Positions 34,670 through 46,999 of a stretch of DNA of 64,000 nucleotides are shown here, piece by piece; the first letter of the stretch is position 1, and every line of letters starts with the position of its first letter. Source of the stretch: Ziziphus jujuba. Lineage: Eukaryota > Streptophyta > Magnoliopsida > Rosales > Rhamnaceae. The notes beneath the pieces are model-generated. The model saw only the letters and a program-made list of their open reading frames with translations, did no database searches and had not been told where the DNA came from. The stretch covers positions 12,979,001 to 13,043,000 of the forward strand of contig NC_083387.1 in NCBI RefSeq assembly GCF_031755915.1. The letters are read 5' to 3'. The position numbers and the translations under genes are program-made.

Positions 34670-37539
34670 TTTATGATATGGATATTTATACATTAAAAAA
34701 TAGCAATATCCATACTTCATAGATTCTTTTTATCTATAAAGTTTACATACAACCGTATCATAAAATTTATATATATAAATATTTTTAATATATATATATA
34801 TATTGAAAATCAGATCCATATCGAATCAATTTTAATAGTTTTTAGCATCAAATATTTTTTTATTAATTTTTATATCGCTTCAAATATTATAATTTAAAAA
34901 TTAATTAACAATTTAATATAGATTTAGAGATCTATTAAAAAAAATTTTAGATAAAATAAATTGTGCAGAAATGTAATAAATCATAAATATATTATTAAAT
35001 TTTAATCTTTAAAACGGTCTATTCATTAATTTATGAAATTCTAATAATAAAATTATGCATAAGGTGGATGTGAAGTAAATGTTGTTTTATATATATATAT
35101 ATATATATATAGGAGAAGTAAGGTCAGAATTATGATTATTAATTTTAGGAGGCAGAAGATTTTCTTTAAGTGTAGAATTTCAACGTAATTTATAAAAAAG
35201 GTTTTAGTTATGTTTTACACTGTATACCGTATTAGTTAGAAATTTCCAATAGAAAAGGACAATAAATCCGCTGGTAGAAAACAAAGGAGAAAAATCAAGG
35301 GAAGAGGGACCCAGTTCAAATATTCATTTAAATTTAAAAGCATTCTACTTACAAACGCTGTAGTTTCCTGTCTCCTCCATAACTCCAACGCCATTTAATA
35401 ATAATAAATAAAAAGTCTCCTAAATGACCTAACATCTGTCTCTGCAGTCCTGCCTAACTAGATGATAAAGTCAAGCTGATTTATCATTGCCAAAAATAAT
35501 AATAATAATAATAATCAAACTGACTCATAGTCAAAGAAACTGTATACTGTCTGGGAAACGCGCCATTCTACTCCTAAATTCGACCAGTATTTGGAAGTTT
35601 TGTTGAATGGTAAAACTTGGAATCAATTAGATTCGGAGGGAATTTCTTTTTTTAAGTTTAGAATATATTATAATTCAATATTAATTAAAACAATGAAAAA
35701 AAATCAATAAAAAAAAAGAATTCATAAATTTCACAAATATAAAATTGGTTAAATGGTATGCATTTAACAAATATTTACATTTTTCATATCGTGTATTCCA
35801 ATAATTAGTGTAGGATTATACGTACTATATATATACAAATTCTAATAATGTGGATATCACACCATTTTAATTTGTAAATATCCACATAAAATTCTACAAA
35901 GTTTAATGTACTAATATTCATAACTTTTTAACGTATAAATATCAACACCGTAAGAAAATAAATAAATAAAAAAAGGTTCAATGTGTGAAGTTTTTGATAA
36001 ATCACTTTAGCTCTTAATTGGATATACCTAAAGACGAATAAACATCGGTAAGTTATAAATAGTTATGTTAATGATTTTTTTGATTATATATAAATATATG
36101 TAGAAATTCTTATTGCTCGTTAGCTTTTTTATGTATGCTGTTCTCTCTTTGTTTATATTAATACATATCTATACATATATATATAATATCTAATTGAATG
36201 CCAAAAACCCAAATTTCCCAATTGAGATTCCTTAATCCCCAATCCACAAATCTAAAAAAATAAAATAAAATAAAATGTGTTTAGAGTTCTAATTTGAAAT
36301 TTCTGCTTTGATTCGGATCTCAGTCCGTAGATTCTTCTCCAAACTTTCATTCCAGCAATGAGCTTGGAACTCTACAAAGCCAACAATACCCACAACCAAT
36401 TCGTGGATAAAATTTTACTAGGTTTGTGAAAAAATTGCATTTTCCATTTAAACCCAATAGTTGAAGAAGAGAACCACAATGTTGTTTTTTCATTTGCTAG
36501 CCATTGTTTCATGGTATTTTTGAAAAAAGAAAGTTAGCATTTTGGAAGGGAAGGAGAGGAGAGAGAGAAGTGAAGACAAAACCATTGGAAATGCGTTTTT
36601 ATTTTTCTATTATTATTATTTTTTTAAAGGCTGTCTCATCAAATTTCACGAGCTGATGTGGACGGTTGTTAATTGTTACGTGTACAGCTTGAAAACGGTA
36701 CATGTGACTCTGATAACTATTATGAAAAGGAAAGCTTTCTTGGTTTATTTGGGATCGGTCAACAGAAGTTCCGTAATTGGCTGTGCTTTGCAATCACGAC
36801 CAGCCACATAATTAAGAAATTTCCACCAATGTTTTCGTTTTTTTTTTTTTTTTTTTAAATTTATTTTTATCGTGCACTATAGCTAGAAAATTATCGCATA
36901 TCTTTTAAATTTTTCCAAAATTGATAAGTGAATAGAAAACCTTTGATAAAGTGAAAATAACTATTAGTGTATGAAAAAAAAGTTCATGAAATTAATTAAT
37001 TAATTTAACATAGTTTAAGGTAGATATAATTGTTCTCTCATCAAGTATTTTAGATGTAATATCAAATAAAATTATTAAGTTGGTATATCATTCATATTTA
37101 TATTTCAAAAGTTATTAATTTAACACATTGAAATGAGATGGGAAAAATTATTAGATTGTCTTTCGAAATTATTTTTTTTTTTTTCCACTTATAGGTAATT
37201 TAAAATTAGATAAGAGAAAACCTCGAAATTGTCCAAATTGATTTTCTTCGTTTACCCTCTTTCCTTCTTTTTAAATCGTTTTTTCCACTTTTGGAAGCCA
37301 ATATCGGCTGCCATTTTTCTTCTTTACTTATTTTTCAATGAACTGTGTCTTTTTAAGGATTTTTTGTATAAATGTATTATGTATTAAATTAGTTTATGAG
37401 GTGTACATATATGATTTTTCAGATAACTGGATACACTAATTCATGCTTTTATTCACGTCACCAAAAAAAAAAATATATATTCATGCTTTTATTCATATAA
37501 GTGAAGAGTACTCCTTTCTATTTTATATAAGATATATGC
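34020..37539. other. Gene-free interval
   Basis: Very AT-rich, with (TA)n at 34640-34664, 35088-35110 and elsewhere, (GA)n at 34240-34257 and poly(T) at 36839-36856. At 36358 an ATG opens a 22-codon exon-like frame (MSLELYKANNTHNQFVDKIL) ending at a possible splice site AG/GTTTGTG. No partner exon was found, so I do not call a gene. Confidence 0.5.
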
Positions 37540-38241
37540 CTAATTTCCTGCAAACTGGGCCTTGTAGTCACTCCAAAGCTGATCAACGGTCTTCCCCAGC
37601 AGCTGAACAAAGAAGTCGTCGCTATAACCATCTCTCATCTTCTTGTTCAGCTCAGCCACAAACCCATCACTAAGTCCATTGCAGTAGTCCAGAAACCGAG
37701 CCGTCACCGAATATCCTTCACTCCAGTAATTGCCGTCTCCGGGTTGCGCCCATCCCTGCGGCACGTAGTCGGCCTTCAACCTCACAAAGTCGGCAATCCC
37801 CTCCGTCAAGTTCCGGGCTGTATCGCCTCCCTGGCCGTTCCCATTCCACTGCCATATATGAACCATCTCGTGGTAAAGAACCCCATTGAAGTCCCTCTTT
37901 ATATCCCCTTCAATGTTATCGATATAGTTATCCCCGAAGTGGATTTCGTTATTGATGGCATATGCTATGGCATTGTCGTTCCTGTCGTCGATGAACAAGC
38001 TCACCTTCTCGACGTTCTTCCTGTCTGCATCCGTGGTTTGCCGGAAGATGTTCCAGATGAATTCTGTAGCGGATGCCATTGTTTGCTTGGTGTAGTCCAC
38101 TCCGAGCTCGTTGTTGAAGCGCATACCGCCGGGTGTTGTCTCGGCGAGGTTGCTGACGACGTATTCGACGGCATGGATGGAATGCAGAGCAGTTAGGATC
38201 AGAAGAGAGGAGAGGATGAAAGATTGGTGGAATTGAGCCAT
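37540..38241 (-). CDS. Basic secretory protein (BSP/PR-17 family), copy 3
   Basis: An intronless gene for 233 residues, the most divergent of the three. The signal peptide ends near SIHA (about residue 24). The zinc motif HEMVH is at residues 124-128 in LYHEMVHIWQWNGNGQ, followed by LTEGIADFVRLKADY. Compared with copies 1 and 2 it has short insertions around residues 88-95 (RNDNAIAYAI) and 138-145 (GGDTARN) and an acidic NYIDNIEGD in place of RYIGGYSGD. The end LLGKTVDQLWSDYKAQF is conserved. A TATA box lies about 82 bp upstream. Codons are more GC-rich than in copies 1 and 2. It appears intact; expected to be secreted. Confidence 0.95.
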   Translation of the reverse strand: MAQFHQSFILSSLLILTALHSIHAVEYVVSNLAETTPGGMRFNNELGVDYTKQTMASATEFIWNIFRQTTDADRKNVEKVSLFIDDRNDNAIAYAINNEIHFGDNYIDNIEGDIKRDFNGVLYHEMVHIWQWNGNGQGGDTARNLTEGIADFVRLKADYVPQGWAQPGDGNYWSEGYSVTARFLDYCNGLSDGFVAELNKKMRDGYSDDFFVQLLGKTVDQLWSDYKAQFAGN

Positions 38242-38322
38242 GGTTGTCTTTAAAGAAAGCTTGTGTTTTCGTTTTGTTTTTATGGCTTTTGCTCACAAAA
38301 ATGGTTGTGGTGTTTATATAGA

Positions 38323-38330
38323 AATTTGTC
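38323..38330 (-). promoter_or_regulatory. TATA box of BSP3
   Basis: The minus strand reads TCTATATAAACACC about 82 bp before the ATG, the same word and spacing as at BSP1. Confidence 0.65.
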
Positions 38331-38339
38331 CAGGCATTG

Positions 38340-40180
38340 ACACTGCATACTTTTATTCTCCTATCCTGACCAGCCACATATAAGTCAGAAATTAATTTCT
38401 TACCATCGTTTTAGTTTTATTTTCAAAATGCTTGAAGACCGGGGCAAGTAGGTCTTGAAATTTCCATGCAAGTTCTATTCAAATGTTAAGGAATAAAACA
38501 CCTTCTTTTTTTTTTTTATATATATATATAACGTATGAACAATTCGTAATAAATGAAAATAAATATTAAATAATAAATAAAATTGTTTAGGACAAGTAAG
38601 AATATATAAAAGAAGTCGGGCAACAAATTCTTAATAATCTGAATAACCATACATATCATTACTTTAGTACAATTTTTTTTTTTTTCCTTATTTTCCTTTC
38701 TCTTTTCAATAAAGGGTCATAATTTGGCGATTATGCTATCGCTTATGAATCTTGTATCAAAAGTTAGTGAGGCTGAAGCTCTCATTAATTACTTCTTATG
38801 AAAGAAAGTGTAAAATTTTAATGTATTTACGATTTTATTGGCAATATATATACAGTAATTTTTTAAAGAGGGGAAAGTTCCTAGTGATCTTCTGATTTCT
38901 CTAGAAAAGTTGACTTGTACAAGTTCTGGAAATATAAATATCTATATTCATATATTTTCTTCTTCTTCTTTTTTTTTTTTTTTTAATCGGTATACTAGCT
39001 AAGGTTTTCTGTTTTGTATTTTTGTGATTTATTTGAGGACCTGAGGTCATATATATGGATATATATTTTGAGGACAAGCCAGAGTTATAATATATAAAAT
39101 TGGTACTTAGCAAATATATATATAAATATATATTGGTACTTAATACTGGGTTGATTTATGTTTGTAACAGATCATATCTTCAATTTATATCATTATACTT
39201 TATGTGAATAAAAAAATAGTAACACAAACCTGATTAATTCTTACAAGAATTGCTTCTAGCGCTTCTTTGTTTTTGGTAAATTACGTCTACTGCTTCTGCA
39301 CTATAAAAACATTTCACCTTTTTACTCATGTACTAACAAATAGATCAATTAGGCATTTGGAATCTAATCAAAACGGGTAATTTTAAATATCATCATTGTC
39401 TGAATTGAAGACTTAATTATACCTGTAAAACTATCAATATAGATGTATACAGTTTATCTATAAATATAATTTTACAAGTATGATTGAATTTTTGATCCAG
39501 ACAATAATGATATTTAAATTTTTTCCTTTTTGATTAGAGTCCAAATGCCTAATTGATCTATTTGTTAGTACATGAGTAAAAAGGTGAAGTGCTTTTATAA
39601 TGCAGAAGCAGTGGACGTAATTTACCCAAAAAAAAAAAAAAAATTAAAAAAGAGTAAGGTTTAAATACCATCATTGTCTAAGTTGGAGATTCGATCATAC
39701 ATGCACAGATTATCCAATCAATATGGATAGATCCATCATTTGGGGTTGCAAAAGTACATCAATCTATACCCTACCAGCCTTGCTCCTTTTTATTCAAAAA
39801 ATAAAAATAAAAAGGCACTTCCATCTTTTAAATGCCAAACAACCCAATTTTCACAAGGAAGTGATTTTCAAAATTTAGAGGTGTTTCTTGTGGCTCAAAA
39901 CGTTAACAAACTGGCCCAAAATATAACCTTTTTTGCTTTTTTGCTCCCCCACGAAAGAAGGGAGATAGGGATCCTTAATTAATTGGTTGGGTTCTTTATT
40001 TGGGCTGGGTTTTGGGCTAGAAAGGGTGAATGAATGGGTCAAACCGGTCCGACGGAAAGGATACAAGAAATTGTTTAAGGTGAGGCCTTTGGCGAGTACG
40101 AGATTTGTACCAAATATTCTTCAATTATTTTATCACTTTTTTTTTTTGGGTAAATAATAATTTTATCTCTTTAATTTTCC

Positions 40181-40230
<50 letters not shown>

Positions 40231-42683
40231 TCAAATTATTATATATATATATATATATATTATATTGTTCAATCTCAACTTGGATAAGTATACTAACTAA
40301 ATAAATTTACTAAATGGATAAAATAATAATTTTTTTAGCATCCATTAAATATATGAATTAATATTTGATAAAATTTATAAAAAAAAGAATAATATACATA
40401 AACAAAATTTTACTTAATAGATTTTATATTTTTAAAGTTAGCTTTTTTTTCCCCTTAAATATGCATTTAAAGTCTTTTTGCTTTTATCAAGATGTACAAG
40501 AAAATAATAAGGAAATAAAATTTGAAATAAAAATTGATCAATTGATCGAAAATTAAAAGTAGTTTTCTATAAGCAGAGGTCAATAAATTAACCAACTCAA
40601 CAATGGTTTTGTTGCATTTATCAATGAGATTCTTTCTATTAGTACACTTTTCTGAATGCTAAAATTCTCTATAAATTCTTTTATTTATTTGTTTGTTGAT
40701 TGAGTGATAATCAATCTGTTAATCATAGATTTAATCAAACCTAATTAATCTTTAATATATATTATATTGCTAGTAAAATTATTTCTTAAAAATTATATAA
40801 AATTCTTTTTAATTTAATAAGTCTTTCTTTATTAATAAATTTAATTATTTATTTATTGATCAATAAATAAGTCTTTAAATGAATTTTTTTTTATAATCTG
40901 TAGATTAAATGTTACTAGATCAAATGGATAAATAACCATCTGATGATGCATAAATTATGAACATAATTATCCATAGCTTTTCATTATTTATCTATGTTTG
41001 GATGTATCTATTTAAAGCAAGATAATTTGTCAAATATTTTGGTTCATGAAGCACTTCCCTACATAGGTTTGTTAATATTTGAGGTTTCACTTTAGAATAT
41101 TAACTTTTGAAGGTGAATAACCTAAACCTTTCACATAAAGGGTGAATAGTCCAAATCTCTTACGTACCCTTTAAAATCTTCATATTTAGCCAATTTGAAT
41201 TTTAGTTTGCACACTCCAAAAATCCCCTCAAAGCAAAAACCACCACATTAGCCTCTTTAAATCGATAATCATCTCGTCAAGATATCTCCATCATGGTTGC
41301 ATGCTGATCACCATGTTATCATGGAAGTCCATGGCATAGCATCGTCTTGGTGGGGCTCATGAAGGTTACCGTCCTTCAACACAGAATTTTCATCGTTGAT
41401 TTTTACAGTTGATAGTGGGGAACTTTACCATTATGAACCACTATAAGGATTATCACCATTTGATTCACATCAAAGTTAACTTACATATAGTTTTTATCTT
41501 GTCCTGGTACTAATATCTCTTGTTAAAATTTGAGAATTCAACTTATAATGTTAACCTTAAAACACTTTGGCTCTATTTCAACCACTTTGAATAAAAGCAT
41601 GGGACAAGATAAGTTTCTTTACATACATTTATATTGTTGAGTTATGATTCATCTCAGTCATTTTTATATAATTTCACCTTATAAAATTAATTTTAAAGTA
41701 TTTTGGTTTTGTAACTTTTATAGCGTAAATAAAATTATCAATTTTACAAACTATGTAATAAATAACATATTATTATTTTATTGATTTATATTGAAGTTTT
41801 TTATTCTTTTAACTAATCCATAGTAAAATAATAACATAGTCGTTGATAAACAATGAGGTCAACAACGTGTTATTGATAGGAGAACTGATAAGATCTTCTA
41901 TTCAAATATAATCACTTTCGTACGTCCCTCTTAGTGTCATTACTAAAGTCTTTCCAATTAGGTGACACACCGTTTTGAATATGTATACCTATCCCCAAAA
42001 GCTCTTTTTGGTTGGCATATATGCTTTCCCGTAATATATTTTTAAAGCATTATTAATCTAGTTGTCCATGTCCCCTTTCACCAAAACTCATAGAAAAAGC
42101 ATGAAAGCCAGAATAAATTAAGCGAATTAGATATTTAATTTAAAAATTTTCATCCCATATGGAAAATGGCTTAGTATTTTTGGTACTACAAACACAAAGT
42201 ATTAGCAAATGGAAAAAGAGCTATAACGGTACTTTTACTATGTTTTGATGATTTGTTGTATAAAACTGAACCATTTACAATAATGAACAGCAAATTTGTT
42301 ATCCTTTCTATTGGCCATAAAACAGTCCTTTTTCTTTTGGCCACATACAAGAAAACAAAAAAATAAAAATAAAAATAAAAAATAAAAAATAAAAAATAAA
42401 AAACTCTCTTAGGTATGAAAGACGAAATAAAAAATACAAGAAACAAAAATGCTGGAACTTCGTAGTTTATCAATTGTTGAGCTTAAAGTCTGATGAAGCA
42501 GAACGAAGACTACTATATCGTTATCGTCTGATGATTCTTTCGCTGAAAAGCTGCAGGACGGAAAGTTATGGATTTAATTAAAAAAAAAAAAAAAGAAGTG
42601 TATATTACTCGCAAGGAAAATTCATGGAACCAAAATCCATGTTAAGCAAACACACTAACTGGCTAGCTAGCTAGCTTTCCCTC
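38340..42683. other. Gene-free interval
   Basis: AT-rich sequence holding a large foldback (39271-39630), a compound (TA)n(GA)n(TA)n microsatellite (40181-40265) and a run of AAAAAT repeats (42356-42402). No gene supported on either strand. Confidence 0.6.
39271..39630. mobile_element. Large foldback element, arms of about 165 bp
   Basis: The left arm (39271-39440) and right arm (39458-39630) are near-perfect inverted copies. TTTTGGTAAATTACGTC at the left pairs with GACGTAATTTACCCAAAA at the right, and further in CATGTACTAACAAATAGATC pairs with GATCTATTTGTTAGTACATG. The central loop is under 20 bp. No coding capacity. It is a foldback MITE whose transcript would make one long hairpin. A short piece of the arm (CATCATTGTCT) recurs at 39670-39681. 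Confidence 0.88.
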
Positions 42684-42878
42684 TCAATGACCAGCGCCTC
42701 TATGGCTTGGCCCCGAATATGCTTGGTTTATAATAAAGCTCTTTACAAATGAAAAAGTAATGGACTCATCTTTAAGAGGTCTTGAGCCCTGGACTTGCAT
42801 GGAAAAAGAAAGCAAGAGAAAGAAGACGATCATAGAAACGGCATTGAAAGCCACTACAAAAGAATGAGAGCACTTCAT
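42684..42878 (-). CDS. PIP-type secreted signalling peptide precursor
   Basis: A 64-residue precursor. Residues 1-31 form a signal peptide with a long hydrophobic core (MIVFFLLLSFSMQVQG). A short variable middle follows. The protein ends exactly in SGPSHRGAGH (residues 55-64), which fits the SGPSxxGxGH C-terminal signature of PAMP-induced secreted peptides (PIP/PIPL). In that family the mature, often hydroxyproline-bearing C-terminal peptide is released in the apoplast and sensed by a receptor kinase (RLK7 for Arabidopsis PIP1). Single exon. A TATATATA stretch lies about 115 bp upstream (42992-43002). Only one signature copy is present. The precursor is short but within the range for such peptides. 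Confidence 0.83.
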   Translation of the reverse strand: MKCSHSFVVAFNAVSMIVFFLLLSFSMQVQGSRPLKDESITFSFVKSFIINQAYSGPSHRGAGH

Positions 42879-45856
42879 TTTTTGCTTAAAACTTTGAGAC
42901 TAGCTATCTGATCAAAGGCAAAAATATTGGATATGATCAATTAATTGTAAATATATATTTATAGAAGGTGATATGTATGTATATGTATATGTATATATAT
43001 AGAGTGAGTGCCGCATGCATTGATGCACATATTTGTTTTGTTTAGAATTGACTTTTGGATATGGTGGGTTGGAGGCCGTGTTTTCAGACCTTTTGAATGT
43101 GGAGTTTTTATGGGAAAACTTGAAACCCACGCATTGACCATTGAAAAATATGCTTGCATTTGTACCTTTGTAGCTGATCTTTTGGAGGTAATTTGAACTA
43201 TTCAAACTGTTGGACAATATCTTGATTCATATATGTTTATAGTTTATATATTATTTCTCCTTTTTTTTTTTTTATAACATATATATATATATATATATAT
43301 AATATTATATAAGTTTTGGTCTCTGTTTTTCCCTCCTCGTTTAGCCTATTAACTTTCTTAGTTTCTTTTATGATCTGCATGTTTTAGTTGACATTCTCCA
43401 AACTCTTTATTACTAATTTTCACTTAGTCAAATCTCCTTTTTCCTTTTCATATGTGCAATTTCTTAGTCAAGCGAGATGGCATACTGCTTTTATTAAGAT
43501 GAGTTTATTTATTCTCTACTTCTTTTTTTTTTTTTTTTTTGGTTTTTTTTTTTTCTTTTTTGAATGGATTTTCTTCTCAAACTAAAAAAATAATTTATCT
43601 ATACCTTAGGTTATAAGTATTCGTACATGATAGTAATCGAATATAACTTAATCAAAGAATACTAGCCCTAGATAAATTATATATATAAGAAAAATCAGGT
43701 CCAATCCTCTAGTCAAAGATCAAAATACTCAGACGTCCCATGGAGATAATTCATATATATCAGATGGAAAACGACATTCTCATTTCCTAACCTAACCTCC
43801 GTTGAAGCCACGTTATATATTTTTTTCTTACTAACCAGAAAACATATATAAAATTTCTCACTGATCCATGTGGTCCTATACTAATTACTATTAGTGATTA
43901 AACTAATTGAGAAAATTTTTCTTAGATGGAAGTTGACATAATATATCTCTTTTTACAAGTTTCTTATGATTTTATTATTATAGGCAACACCTTCACTAAA
44001 AATCATCTGATCACACGCAATTACATATAATTGCAATTTGATTACATATTTAACTGTGTAGATTTTACAGTGATAAATTCTTATTATATACTTTTTGATG
44101 AGTGATATCGTCTACAATAGCTTATGTAGATATATAATTGAAAATATATATATAGATACACACTATAAAGGCAAGCAATCAAATTTTTTTCTCAAATTGC
44201 ATCACCCTGTGGCTGTGGAAAAGTAGTCCCTATACATATTCTCCTTCTACACTTTGTTTCGAATCTTTGATTGACTATCGAATTAATGACTTAAGAAAAT
44301 TAGCAAACCATCTTAATTTTTTTTTATAAATCGCAAATCAGAATGTTTCTTTTTTAAAACTCTAAAACTTGTTTCCTTTTCACCAACTTTATAACCCAAA
44401 AGAACTTTTCCTTATTATATTCCAACTTTTTCACTACCTATCTTCAACAAAGAAAACATGGAGCTACATAATAATATATGAGAAAATTTTTTTCTTTTTA
44501 TTATTTTTTCTTTTCTGTTTTTTTGGACTTCATAATATGCGAGAAGTTGAATATACAAGTCTGACCGTTAATTAAAATAACTATACTTTTTTTTCAGAAT
44601 GGACCAAGTAAAGAACAATAACACCTTTGAAAAACGAAGTTTTGAAGTTACATTTTTAAAAGGAAACGACTACTTTTGATCGCATATTATAATAATAAAT
44701 ATACACGAAGTCAACCTTATATACCAAAAAGAATTCAAAATTCAAAATATTGAACAAATAAACCAAAAAAAAAAAAAAGTTGTTACATAATTACAATCAG
44801 TACAAAAATGATGTCACAAGCCTTTCATGATCAAATACATACCATTTTATCTTGTAAAATCCACATGCCTTCCATTTAGAGTTCTGAGTTATTCGGTAAC
44901 TAGAAATAACACGGGATGACATAACAGCGTTCGCATTATATGTCAATAAACTTGGAAGGAAAACAATTGGCTTCCGTGGTGGCCATGCAATAAATTTTCA
45001 ACACCTCCGAGTCCGATCGTGAATACTATTTTTTTTTTTTTTTTTTTTTTTTAAATAGGTGTTTAAGATTGAAGTCATTGTGATGGGCGGTGGTCTGTTT
45101 CGGTTTCAGACTCCCTACTGATTAGCCACCACAAGTCCACAGTCCACCACCTTCAAATTTTAAAGCCCGCGTTCCACGACTTTCAATTTTTTTTTTTTTT
45201 TTTTTTTAAGCTTTTCAAATTACTGACAACTCCTTATCTCCGATAATTTGAAGTCAAAAATATCCAAAATTAATGTCATTTATATATTTATTAACCGACA
45301 GCAATGTAAAAAACCTGCTTTAATAAGATAAATGAAAGAAAAAAGAAATCGGTCCACAAATATCAATAGCAACGTTGGTCATGGATGAGCAAATCTGACC
45401 AAATTTAAGTCTTCTGGCTTCCAATTTGGTTCCCCAAACTGGACCATATGAAAAGATTGCCGCATGCCAGCAATCTCAAAGACAGCTACGAGTCGAAATG
45501 CTGGAAATTTTTGTTCAAGTTGCTTTAGAATTCAAACTTATTATTGTATTCCAAAATTGCTACCTTCTGTAATTTCAAATACTGCACCTGTAACAAGACT
45601 TATGAGCCGCATGGGTTTTCAGAATTTCTGGTTGACATTACTCGCTACACCGACAAGTTCACTCCCTGCTTGGTTTAAAATAATAAATACCGTGTTAATA
45701 TGAATATTATTATAACAATTTTTTACAATTAGAGAACTTTTACTGAATATATCATATTTAACTGCTGTATAAGACAGTTATCAATTTCAAATCTTCAGTC
45801 CTCGTCCCAATATGAGACAGCCTAACCCCATACTTGAAACTTCAATAATCCACCGT

Positions 45857-45898
<42 letters not shown>

Positions 45899-46999
45899 AC
45901 TTAAATCCAATACCCCACATAATGAGGAATGTGAACATTACCACTAAGCTGTCCCACATGCAATAATTTACTGTTGTTATCAACAACAGCATTATGCATT
46001 TGGTTCAACCATAAGTTTTATTACTAAAAAGGATATCAAGTTGTATACCAACTTTTTAGCTGTACGCTACTTGTTAACAAAAGTAACAAGACCTGTTTAT
46101 ATATGAGTAAACCCAATGATTCAGAACGCTACTCAAAAGCTCGCAAACAGAGATACTATGTTTCCATGTAAACTATCGTACATGTTGGTACAAGTACAAC
46201 CTTCTTCAACAAGTCTGCCTCTCTAAGAATATACTCTCTCTAAGCTGAAACATTCAAAGAATCAGGTAAATAAACAAAACATAAGGCTGGAAAAATATAG
46301 GACTGCAGATAACAGAAATTAATATGCCACAGCAACCGCTACCACCATTGACCTTCACATATCCTAGATGGATAATTTTATTCTTATTTTTACTTACAGT
46401 TTTAAAACATTATTAAAAGCATCACCTGAAATATAAGACAGGATTAATGAATCGAAGGATCTCTTGTTTTGGACTCATCTCACCAGATCTGAGGAAATAT
46501 GATATATAAGCTATGACCAACCTGGCTTCAGAGAAAAAAATAATATGTTGATTAAATAAAAACCACAAGCGTTTACCATAAGTTCATCATATCAAAGACA
46601 TTAATGACGTTTGCAGAAATCAAATGACTTAAAAAGACAAGGGCAATATTAATCAATTTTATATTGTACTTGGAAATAACTCCTCAATAGAAAAAACTTA
46701 AAAACTACCATAAAATTGAAAAGAATATCAAGGACTGACCATGTAAGTTAAATATATTTGTGGTGATCCACTTTAAAGATGGCAAGACAGAACCAAATGA
46801 TGCTCTAAAGTGCCTTCCTTTTTTCCCTTTTTTTTTTTTTTTTGAAAAAAAAATATATATTGGGGTTGGGGGGATTCAAACTTGGGTCATTCCCAAGGAA
46901 ATAATGACTTTTGCCACTGGAACATCCCGCTGGATCTAAAGCGACCTTCCCCTCTGATCATTCTACGCTTTGGATGCAGATATATCACATGATAAAGCA
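42879..46999. other. Gene-free interval
   Basis: No gene supported. Simple sequences: (TA)n at 43281-43301, poly(T) at 43524-43560, 45030-45051 and 45188-45208, and (TA)n at 45860-45895. A plus-strand open frame at 45464-45703 (79 codons) has no recognisable feature. The right end is the 3' flank of REV1. Confidence 0.5.

Noticed and set aside
45464..45703. 79-codon plus-strand open frame
   Set aside because: No signal peptide, domain or splice context, and all frames in this stretch contain similar-length fragments; support is insufficient.
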